Assembly: GCA_030789695.1 (NCBI GenBank)
Contig: CM061133.1
Coordinates: 92,975,248 to 93,039,247, forward strand
Direction of reading: 5' to 3'
Source: Scilla litardierei
Lineage: Eukaryota > Streptophyta > Magnoliopsida > Asparagales > Asparagaceae
DNA length: 64,000 nucleotides
Positions 10,211 through 19,460 of the stretch are shown here, one piece after another. The first letter of the stretch is position 1. The number at the start of each line of letters is the position of its first letter. The position numbers and the translations under genes are program-made. The notes under the pieces were generated by a model, which was given only the letters and a program-made list of their open reading frames with translations, was not told the DNA's origin and searched no databases.

Positions 10211-12166
10211 TCAAAATGCAGGAGAGGAACTGTCCTCGTCCTCCTCGGTAGAAGACTGTAGGGAGTGGGCGGGAGAGGTGATGGGTGTGCGGAGAAGTGG
10301 AGAAAGGGTTCGACGTGGTGGATGGGTGGGTGCGGAGGAGGTGTGAACGATGGGTGGAGTGGAGGTGATGATGGCAAGTGGGAGAGATACGGTGGCCAAT
10401 GCGGTGGAGGATGGGTGAGATACGGCGATAGAAGATGATGGTGAGGGAAGTGATCTCGAGCGCACCAGCAATTTATTACGGCGAGTGTATGCGGTGATGG
10501 AAGTGGAGGGTGAAGGATCTGTGGGGTCGATGGTAGTGTGCGGAGATGTAGTGGCAGGAATGGAAGCGGTGGTGGCGGGAGGAGATGATCGTGGGGAGGT
10601 GATGGAGGATGTGAAGGGGGGAGTGGGTGGAGGTGGACCGTGGATGTGAGTAAGAATGCAGAGAATGGAGGACACGTTCCTCTCGAGTACGAGGAAACAT
10701 GGGTGCAAAAAGATAGAAGAGGATGGGTCCGAGGAGGTCGATGTGGATGCGCCAGCGTGCAGAGAAGCTAACTCAGTCTCAAGAGTGAGACGAGCGGAGG
10801 TGGTTCGATGAAAAGCAGAAGTAGTGGCCAGACGGACAGTGGAAGTGGTGAGTGCCTCAGAAGCGATAGGGACAGAAGCCGAGGAGGCACCACTAGGACC
10901 AGCCCCGGGGTCTCCTCGAGACGCAGGGATGTCCTGTATGCCTAAGTGGGTAGCAGGGGATGGTGATCGTGCTGCGTCAGGGATAGGAAAATGAAGATGT
11001 ACCCCCTAGAAACTTTGGGTAAGGAGGGAATGTCCAATCTGCCACAAGAAAGATAGACATACGACCAGGGTTGGGCAAAATGGTGCAAGGAGCAGGGGGT
11101 GATCGTAGTAAAAGGTAAACCAAGCATCGCCACGAGGTCTAATCATATGAGTGTACCACAGGACATCAAGATCTAAATATGTAGATCCTACGGCACAAGG
11201 CAAATCTCAGGGGATAATGATACTGTACGGGGGATGTGAAGCAATGATGGTAATGAGGCCCCCACAAAATTACTTGCCATTTTCGGCGCGGCTAATATCA
11301 AGTAATTTGTGAATATGCCAATAGCCACCATTAATAGGTATGCGAGGGGCCTCAAAAGCAATCCCATCAGCACCACGAATAAAATCAAAAGTCATAGCCC
11401 ACAAAATAAAATGGTCAGGGATAGTCACGGCCCCTCACTCATCCCTGGGAAAGAAAGTGCTAGATAAGATGTGGTGGGCTAGAAGAAATACTGGGTGAAT
11501 GATCGAGGAGGCCTTTGCCTTACCTCGAGGATATCGGTCGTGGAGGGTGAGGCGACCCTAAAAAATACCGACATTGAAGTTGCGATGATATTCATAGGGA
11601 CGGATGTTGTCGTCGCCTAGAATGGGGAAATCGAAAATGAGATTGATTGTGTTCAGGAGTGTGCGGATGTTTCGGTTTCAGATGCAAAAATCGACAATGG
11701 ACCCCGCCTCACATTTGAGGGAAGATAGGAATTTTAGTGTGAGGGCGGGGTAAGATTGGGCGTGGGAGTTTAAGAAAGGTACCCATCCTAGGTTAGCGAA
11801 TAGAGTCTCGACCTCGGAGAAAACTCCGAGATCGATCAGAGTTTGGGCATGTGCAAACTTAGTGGATAGGTGTGACCGCTCGTTGAGTCGATTATAAAAA
11901 TCTTTGTGCTCACGATGCAAAAAACGGTATCCCTGCGGTCCCATCAGTGGGTCCACAACGGGAACGATGGGTTGGGGTGGGGGTTGGGTAGGGGGAGGTG
12001 GAGGTGCACGTGCATGTGGACGAGTAGATTTATGTCTCTTGCGAGACGGCTCCTCTTCCCTCATGATTCCCTTACCCTTGTCCTTGTCCTTGTCCTTAGC
12101 CATGAGTGTGTGGGTGTGATGAATGCAAGATGATATGAATGCACACAAACAACGGCAATATAGCAA
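10211..12166 (-). pseudogene. Second reading frame of element A: plant-transposon-protein-like domain, decayed
   Basis: One minus-strand frame runs from 12166 (alternatively from the MAKDKDKDKGKG start near 12103) to the stop at 10211, interrupted by in-frame stops near 11678, 11551, 11434, 11266, 11205 and 11006. Order: a lysine/aspartate-rich and basic N-terminus (SRKRHKS), a proline-rich linker, then a domain containing YRFLHREHKDFYNRL, LGVFSEVETLFANLGW, PYEYHRNFNVGIF, GGYWHIHKLLDIS and DVLWYTHMIRP. This resembles the putative plant transposon protein domain common in Athila-type elements (the family I know as Transposase_32). A serine/threonine/proline-rich tail ending EEDEDSSSPAF follows. 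Its biochemical role is unknown. It starts just downstream of an internal TATA box and dyad cluster, which suggests separate transcription. C and B have a different, shorter frame here. Confidence 0.7.
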
Positions 12167-12526
12167 AGTGATGATAATAGGGCAATATGAAAATAAAGCT
12201 TAGGAACGAATTTACCCATTATCGAAGTGATTCTTTGCTCGCAGAGGACCCCACGCAGTGCAATTGAGAGATTCGTGAAGCCGCATCACTTCAATCCAAC
12301 AAAAATAGAAATTTTCGAAATGGGGGAGATAGTGCTAGGGTTAGGGCAAAAATCGGGGTGACTGGGGTGGATGGAAGTGGGATTGATGAAGAGGGAGATG
12401 GAGGAAGTGTGGGAGAGAGATTTGGGAGTTGTGAGAGTGAGAGAGTTGGCCGGTTGAGAGAGAGGGAAATCGAAACGACGAAGGAAGCTGGAGGTCGCGC
12501 GAGAAATGAATCGGGTGAAGGGGAGG

Positions 12527-12897
12527 GTATTTATAGGGTTTTAGGCGAACCGATCGGGTGAGATCTCACCCGATCGGTTGGGTTAGTTTTCGAAAAATTT
12601 CGTTGGAAGACGGCTACAGGTGAACGATCGGTTGAGTTTTCAACCGATCGGTTGGCCGCTTCACAATTTTCCCGAGAGTACTATCGACCTCACCTGGACA
12701 GCGACACGATCACAGCTTCAGCAACCCGATCGATTGATTTAATCCCAAAATTTCCCGAGATCACTGAAGATCTCACACGATCTGCCACCCGGTCAGACAT
12801 TTTTACCACCAAATTGGTTGGATGATATTCAGATACGGGCCCTCTTTAGACACAGCCCACCCGACCGGTTGATGCATGAACCGATCGGGTGGGGCTA
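12527..12897 (-). promoter_or_regulatory. Internal promoter of element A: dyad-site cluster plus TATA box
   Basis: The minus-strand TATA box CTATAAATACCC (about 12537-12527) has the dyad cluster (12546-12897) directly upstream, copying the LTR arrangement. The cluster includes a perfect 32-bp palindrome at 12548-12579, made of two CCGATCGG cores whose centres are 18 bp apart. Other pairs are near 12623-12655 and 12845-12882. Transcription would run into the second reading frame (start near 12166 or 12103). The promoter role is inferred from position and motif. Confidence 0.7.
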
Positions 12898-13017
12898 TTT
12901 CCTGCAAAAAACACAAAATTCATCTAAGTTCTTCCGACGAAAACCTCCTTTGATGAATTTATTCATCAAAAAATAAGAAAAAATTATCCTAAAAATAACG
13001 AGGAAGGTTTAGAACAT

Positions 13018-13038
13018 GGGTTGCCTCCCATAAAGCAC
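13018..13038 (-). other. Conserved GGGAGGCAACCC motif downstream of gag-protease (element A)
   Basis: On the sense strand GTGCTTTATGGGAGGCAACC lies about 40 bases after the stop of gag-protease. The same motif follows the first coding region in B (28846-28825), C (60454-60434) and D (18083-18104). It is known as a recurring sequence in Athila-like elements; its function is not known to me. Confidence 0.75.
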
Positions 13039-13079
13039 TGTTGTTTAAAGTCGTTAGTTCGACTCCCGGTATATGATCC

Positions 13080-15785
13080 TCAGGGAGGTTGATGTGGGTG
13101 ATGCGCATGGTTCGGCATCCTTTCAGCTTTCAGAGTGGTGGCCTTTGGTGTTGACAGTGGTGATAAGTAGATGCTCTCGATGATCCTCCCACTGGTGGTG
13201 TCCGGGGGCTTCTCCCTCACATTGGCGTTGACCGCCACTTTTCGTAGGATCTGGACTTTCTCAGCAGTGAGCCCCATGTGCTCTTTTCCTTTTCTGCTTG
13301 TCGGAGCAGCCTTCTGGAATCTGGGAGGGGTCGTCTCAGAGACACACACTTCTTTGGCTACTTTTTCTTCTTCCAACCCAGCATGTTCCTCCAGGCTCCC
13401 CAAGCTATCAGGAGGGTTCCTCGAGAGGATCTCCCAAGCTCCATCTTCTACTACACTTTCCTCTTCAGCTTCCAGCACATTGCAACTCTGCTCCTCAGAC
13501 GGATGCTTCATAGATAGTCCCAAATCAAATTCGACCTTCTGGTCACCTACATTTAGGGACAACTTCCCATTCTTCACATTAATTAGCACGCCAGCGGTCG
13601 CCATGAAGGGCCTCCTGAGGATGATCAGGGTGTGATTGTCTTCTGGCATGTCCATCACAACAAAATCTACCGGTACATGCACGTCGCTGACGTTTACTGG
13701 TAAGTCATCCACAATTCCCACCGGGTATTTGACTGATCTGTCAGTAAGTTGAAGCGTCATACCGGTGGGTTCAAGGTCCCCCATTCTAATCCTCTTATAT
13801 AACGATAGAGGCATAAGACTGATGCTTGCTTCCAAATCGACGAGCGCCCGATTAATCTTCACCTCTCCAATCGAACACAGGATAGAGAAGCTCCCTGGGT
13901 CCTTGAGCTTGGGTGGATTCGCTCGTTGAATCAGAGCGCTGCACTCCGCAGTCAGGACAACTTTTTCTTTCCTTGACCCCCTCATCACCAAGTCCTTCAA
14001 GAATTTTTCATAGGACAGGATAGTCTCTATAGGCTCGAGGAAGGGGATCTGCAAGCTCAAGTCTTTGACCATATCAAAGAACTTGCCATATTTCTCATCA
14101 ATCTTCGTCTTGGCAAATCGTTGGGGAAACGTCACCATGGGCTTGAAGACTATCAAGTTCCCCTCTTCGTTCTTCTTCTTCTCTTCCTCAGAGACTCCCT
14201 CTGGAGTCATAGTCTTTGATGACGAAGCTCCGTTGTCATTTGCTTTCACATTTGGTTGCCCATCGAGCAACGGAGCCTCGGGTTCTTTAGTAGGCACCCT
14301 AGTTGCAATCTGAGTGCCGCTTCTCAATACTATCGCTGACACATTGGCATAGTCATGCGTCAATGCCAATGTCTGATTTGGCCCCCTAGGATTTACTTCC
14401 GGCTGACCCGGCAATTGGCTCTGAGCCCTATGAAGATTTGCCACTTGTAACCCTAGCTGGGTTACTTGATCTGCCAGGGTCTTCTGTCCCATCTGCAGCT
14501 GCTGGTTCGTTATATATTGGGTCAAGAGACTCTCGACGGAGAGATTACCCTGTTTGGGTTATATGGTTGCTGCTGTTGTAGGGGCTACTGATTCCTAGGG
14601 GTATTGCTGGTACATCTGTTGGGGCTGTTGTTGCTGCTGATACAACTGATGCTGCTGCCGAGGTGGCTGATATAATTGTTGCTGCGGTTGCTGGGGCTGC
14701 TGATATAGTGACCTATAGCTCAGGTTGGGGTGGTTCCGGTTATTGGGAGAATAAGCCAGATTTGAGCTATTCCTTGGTGGATATGGCACGTTACCCATCG
14801 GGTTGTAGAAAAGTGCACTCGCCTAATCCACCGATGGTGAGATATCACCACCATCGAAGTCTCTCAGGACTTCAGCTTCCACTGCCGCTACTTGCTGGGC
14901 ATTGGCATCTCCAGCTCCCACCATAAATGTAGAGATCTGGGTAGATAGCAAATCGAATTTGCTAGATAATTTGTTGATCTCTTCGACTCTGTGCATACCT
15001 CTAGATCTGGGCGTGGCCCGCTCATCACACCATCTCTCATTATTTGATGACATGTCCTCCAGAATTTTGCCGGCATATTCCTCATTTCTCGACATAAAGG
15101 ACCCCCCAACCGCGGCGTCCATTGATGATTTTAGATCATCCCTCAACCCGTTGTAAAACAAATTTATAATTTGCCATTTAGGGAGCTCCTGGTGAGGGCA
15201 TCTGCGCTGCATCTCCTTATATCTCATCCATTCTTCGTGCAAGGACTCGTGGCTGGCTTGGGAGAAGGAGAAGATCTCGCTCCTCAGCTTCATCGTCTTC
15301 CCTGGGGGAAAGAACTTGTTCAAGAAGGCGTTAGACAGCTTCTCCCAAGTGGTGAAGGTATTGGGGTCCTTTCCCTTGAGCCATTGCTTGGTTTTTTCCC
15401 GCAGAGAGAACGGGAATAATCTGAGCCGGATAGCTTCAGTCGTGACACCATTGATTCTGAAGGTGTCACACTTCTCCAAGAACGAGTCTATATGCTCGAT
15501 TGGGCTCTCCATAGGTGCCCCTGAAAATTGATCCTATTGGATCCACGTCACTAGTGATGGCTTTAGCTTGAAACTTTTGGCCGTAATAGCCGGAGGTTGG
15601 ATACTAGATGTTGACCCGATGGATGGCATCGAGTATTCTAGCAGGGACTTCTGGGGAGGAGTATTCTCTCCCATGGTTTCAGATTCATCCATTCATCTCC
15701 TCTCTGTGTTTAGATGCCTCACGGTGGTGTTAATCTCTGGGTCAAGAGGAATCAAGTCGTCGAGACTCCTTGTATTCCTGCGCAT
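13080..15785 (-). pseudogene. Gag-protease polyprotein of element A (Athila type, terminates after protease)
   Basis: Start chosen at 15785 (MRRNTRSLDDLIPLDPEIN), matching MRRSLRSLDDLIPVDPEIN in C. The reading frame is the same throughout to the stop at 13080, about 900 residues. Order: N-terminal region; Retrotrans_gag-like capsid domain (SPIEHIDSFLEKCDTF, KDPNTFTTWEKLSNAF, LPKWQIINLFYNGLR) around 15512-15100; glutamine-rich linker (14800-14595); conserved block ending in KFLKDLV; retropepsin with D-L-E-A-S (13842-13826) where DLGAS is expected; then a tail of about 160 residues conserved with C (EILSRNPPD, RKGKE.MGLT). In-frame stops near 15704, 15537, 14823, 14592 and in the linker inactivate it; several look like CAG-to-TAG changes. 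No RT or integrase follows. No zinc knuckle was seen. Confidence 0.82.
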
Positions 15786-15937
15786 GAAAAATCAAGAACA
15801 CCCATGAAGAATAAAAATAAACAGAAAATAAAGAATAAAAATAAAAATAAAAAGGTAGAATGCGAAAATTATCGTGAGGTGAGGATGTGAACTAGACTCT
15901 AGGGTTCATAGGGTCCTAAAATAAACAAGAAGTTGCC

Positions 15938-15955
15938 TCCCCGGCAACGGCGCCA
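15938..15955 (-). other. tRNA-Asp primer binding site (element A)
   Basis: The minus strand reads TGGCGCCGTTGCCGGGGA, the tRNA-Asp-type primer site typical of Athila elements, seven bases inside the LTR edge at 15963. It is intact here, changed at one base in C and at three in B. Confidence 0.92.
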
Positions 15956-15962
15956 TAGAGCT

Positions 15963-17491
15963 TGATGTCCCCTAGATTTGACCATACAAGTGCAATAGGA
16001 TCGGGGATACTAGATTTAAATATTTATACCGTAAGTGCACTGTGTTGTAGTGTGGCTTTGGGGTCGAACTCAAGGAGGCATGTGTGTGCTTGTGTCAAGA
16101 AGGAACCGGTTCACCCAATGGGTGAGCTAGCCCAAACGATCGGTGGGTTGTCACAAAATATTGGATACGAAGGATAAATGATATAAAAGGAAACCTAGGA
16201 CTATGGTTTCCACCCTATCATATGCCCTCTCTATTATGATCGACGGATAGGAATTCGATTGGATTTTAGGGTTAGTGGTGAGACGTTGCCTCTAAGAGTG
16301 ATACCTAGCATCCCATGGGCCCGATATTCTGGTCGGTGCCCAGGATGATACGCTAGGTCTACTCGGGTTCGGTCGGTGGACATTACCATGTCCATTAACA
16401 CCGACCGACTCCGGGAGCACTAAGCTCGCAACGATTACTCCGAATATCTCATCCTGCCGTTCCCATGTGCTAGGATTCAATGTCTACGCTAGGGGTGTGA
16501 GCTGTGGCTAGGGAGTCAACCGCCAAGTTTATCCCCCCTTGGCCCGATGGTCAGAGGCGGTCTCTCTCCCACCAATGACAATGAAACACCCCGTGTTACC
16601 ATCTAAATTCCGAAACCCTATCAAAATCCTATTCCTATGGTCGTTCTAGGGAGAACCCATGAAGGGGTTTCCACCAAAATCCCAGATTATGGAACTACTT
16701 ACGATTCATAGCAGAAACACAATCTAAACGAAATTCAATGGTAGAACTCATGATCAGGCAATAGAAAACAATTACTAGCAATGATATTAATACTATATTA
16801 AAGTTTCAAGATAATCGGAACACTTACAAGATTCAATAAAATTCCAGTCGTCACAACCCAAGAAAAAGACAGAAAAATAACAACTTCCATCTCTGAAAAC
16901 CCTAGGTCAACTATATATAGAAAACGTGGTCACCCGATCGGTTGAAGCATTAACCAATCGGGTGAGCTGAACATCACTTTTGCCATTAGGCTTCAGATGC
17001 TTCAACCGGACGCTGAGCTGAGCAGGTGGCGTGACTAGTTCGAGAATTGGGGAGATGCGGCTACAGATGAACCGTTCGGGTGATATGTCACCCCATCAGT
17101 TGGAATTAAGCCCAAAAAGACAGAGAGCTCTACCGGTTTCACCCGATCAGTGAACCGATCGGGTGAGCTTCTCTTCACTTCAGCTCCTGTCCGGGTCGGA
17201 TACGTGTGCATCAACTGATCGGGTGGCTGTGTCCACCCGATCGGTTGAGGGCTGAAACTTGGTTTTCTTCGTCGTTTGGCCCTCTGGATCGCGCGTAACT
17301 CCTCCCGTTGCTCCGGAGACTCATGATATCTTCTTTATACGTCCACAACGCTGAAAATTCCTGCATTTGCACAAAAACACGGAGAAAGTGAAAAGATACA
17401 AAAAATACGAAAGAACGGATACGAAACGATGGAAACAACGGAAAATCACAAAGAAGAGGTGCGTGAATATATAAAATATAAACGCATGTCA
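15963..17491 (-). repeat. 5' LTR of element A (right copy)
   Basis: 1529 bp, from TGATGTCCCC to CGCATGTCA, colinear with 7030-8559. Dyad sites cluster at about 16929-17250. The TATA box CTATATATAG at 16911-16920 lies directly downstream of them on the minus strand. Several dyads are eroded relative to the left LTR (for example AACCaATCGGGTGA), as expected from CpG-to-TpG decay. Confidence 0.9.
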
Positions 17492-17496
17492 GCCAC
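17492..17496. other. Target-site duplication GCCAC, right copy (element A)
   Basis: Matches 7025-7029 exactly. Immediately after it the protease coding sequence of D resumes. Confidence 0.9.
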
Positions 17497-18044
17497 AACT
17501 GGAGTCATCATCGATGTGCGAGAAGGAACGTTTTCACTCAACGTTGGAAATATCGAAGTTGAATTCCATCTCTCGTGGTCTATGAAGAACCGGTCAATAA
17601 TTGAAGAGACTGACTATGTCGATCTCCTTGTAGAGGTCATTGAAGAAGCCACGCCACATACAGTCAAGACAGTGCCTATAGAGAATTCTGAAGTGGATCT
17701 GATTTCTAAAAAGAGTACTCACATTTAAAACATCCTGGACCCTTACTGATGAAGAGGAGACCAACACTGACATCATTTGGATAAGAGAGCTTTACAAACT
17801 CACTTTCGGAAAGCATCCGAAGAAGAAAATGCCACTGATGAAGCCACAACAAACATCACTTCAGGAGAAGAAGGAGCCTTTGAAGGGTAAAACTGAAGCT
17901 TGTGGAAAGTTATTTCCAACTAACATGAAGAAGGATGCGCAACATGAGGAGACCAAGCAAGTAAAGGTCGAGCGATCAAAGCCCATAGGTCTCATAGCCA
18001 ATTTTGACACGTGCATCTCCTATGCGTCGAATATCCCACACTGA
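17497..18044 (+). pseudogene. C-terminal half of protease and tail (element D)
   Basis: The sequence continues the D protease broken at 7029: TGVIIDVREGTFSLNVGN aligns with TAGVLINVKNGKLSLNVGD in A and C. An acidic tail follows (EETDYVDLLVEVIEEA...), then lysine-rich sequence to a stop near 18044, with intervening stops and frame changes. As in A and C, the coding region ends after protease with no RT, and the GGGAGG motif follows at 18083. The whole is non-functional. Confidence 0.7.
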
Positions 18045-18082
18045 ACGCAAAGTATCAGGGGTCGAACACAAGACCATAAATT

Positions 18083-18104
18083 AGCGCTTATCGGGAGGTA
18101 ACCC
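18083..18104 (+). other. Conserved GCGCTT...GGGAGGTAACCC motif (element D)
   Basis: AGCGCTTATCGGGAGGTAAC followed by CC lies about 40 bases downstream of the last coding remnant, the same relative place as in A, B and C. Confidence 0.75.
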
Positions 18105-18384
18105 GACGTGTTTCTATCTTTTTAGTGCGTTTTTAGTTTTTATTTTGTTTGAAAATACAAAAAAATGAAAACTTGAAAGTAAGAAATTTTTTTGATATTG
18201 GGCAATACTTTATCTACGAGAAGAAAATCATGAGGATGAGCAACAATGAAGAAATCTATGTAAAGCACAAATAACAAAGGAGATCCATGCCATAGAGAAT
18301 TTTAAACGAGAAAAGAAGAAGGAATTTGGAGAACGAAAGCGAGAAAGAAGATGAACATTATCAAAATAGAAGAGCTAAAAAATT

Positions 18385-18776
18385 AGCCTCACTCGGCTAA
18401 GTGAGACCCTCACTCGACCGAGTGAGAATACTGAACAGGGAAGTAAAAAATTCGTAACAATGTCAAATTATCCCACTCGACTAAGTGAAATTATCACTCG
18501 ATCGAGTGGACCCCTACAGCAGAACCTGAGAGTTTCATGATCTGTGAAGTCTTCTCACTCGACTGAGTGACTAGCTCACTCGACCGAGTGGGAGACTGTA
18601 TCAGAATTCTAAAAAAAGTGGTGTTCTATTTCATCTTTCGACTCGACCGAGTGACCCATTTCACTCAATCAAATCAATCAACCAAGATGTAACCTAAAAT
18701 AACCAACTCTCCAGCCATTCTAAGTCACTCGATCGAGTGACTAAAGTCGCTCAACTGAGTGACTTAAGTAGCCAGC
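18385..18776. repeat. Cluster of CACTCGACCGAGTG dyad sites, internal (element D)
   Basis: About ten sites with consensus TCACTCGACCGAGTGA occur in 390 bp, mostly as side-by-side pairs 4-6 bases apart (for example 18553-18590). The best site, 18577-18590, has 6-bp arms CACTCG and CGAGTG around AC. A weak TATA-like ATAATATACATAG follows at about 18778-18790. The second-frame remnant follows at 19284. Confidence 0.85.
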
Positions 18777-19283
18777 CATAATATACATAGAAGATTGAAC
18801 TCATTCGAGCTCTTTCTTGAACTCGATCACAGCAAAGCCTCTTCCCCTTCAACCATAGCAACTCAATCGAGCCCTAGACGCACTCAAATGGGCCGCCACC
18901 TTGCGCCGTCGTCGACCACACTTCTTCGGTGATCTCCAACCATCTTACGCCTCCGTCAAGCCCTAATTTCCATCATAACTCTTCTTCTACCCTTTATAAG
19001 CCCTAATTCAACCCTAAATCCAAATTAACCCCATAAATATCCAATTTTTCTCGATTTTCCCCAACTAAAATTTCATCGCTAATTAATATTCTTAGTGCAA
19101 TAGGCAAGCTTAGGAGAGATCCGTTGCGACTATTGTGGAGAACTCCCTTGCGGGATCGTTCTACACTTTGGGCAGCGATTATGAGTCGAATTGATCGCTT
19201 ATCACACTTGTTCCATTACATTTTTCTTGTGATCATATGCATATATATTTTGTGGGGAGTGCTTGATCTTCATGGCATTACAC

Positions 19284-19460
19284 ATGCCTCCATGGACTCT
19301 ATCCTGCTCTAGGCAGCCTGCTCCTAAGAGGAAGAAGACCGGTGACCCAAGCGCTTCTTCTTCTACAGCTGCACCACCAACACATAGCGATCACATGCCC
19401 AGACTGTTGCTACCAAGCAGCCCCATATTGATGTCATTCCTAGTATTCAGCGGACGCTGA
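19284..19460 (+). pseudogene. Second reading frame remnant of element D (MPP... basic, serine-rich)
   Basis: A short frame begins MPPWTLSCSRQPAPKRKK, followed by serine- and alanine-rich sequence, and stops at 19458-19460. Its position (after the internal dyad cluster) and its MPP start with a basic stretch recall the second frames of B (MPPHRTR) and C (MPPRRAK), but similarity beyond that is weak. Downstream sequence to about 19560 has glutamine-rich coding character with stops. It could equally be chance; function unknown. Confidence 0.35.

Larger units (their letters stand above)
7030..17491 (-). mobile_element. Element A: complete 10.5-kb Athila-type element lacking RT and integrase
   Basis: A has two full LTRs (7030-8559 and 15963-17491), a tRNA-Asp primer site, a polypurine tract and a 5-bp target duplication. 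In minus-strand order it carries gag-protease (15785-13080), a conserved motif (13038-13018), a dyad-site cluster with a TATA box (12897-12527), a second reading frame with a plant-transposon-protein-like domain (12166-10211), hairpins, an A/G-rich tract and the 3' LTR. No reverse transcriptase, RNase H or integrase frame exists anywhere between the LTRs, so movement would have needed enzymes in trans. Layout and sequence match element C, so this is a family trait rather than a random deletion. Confidence 0.88.

Noticed and set aside
13171..14313. Plus-strand frames of up to 154 codons opposite A gag-protease
   Set aside because: They are antisense shadows of the minus-strand gag-protease frame; the same applies at 60607-61785 in C.
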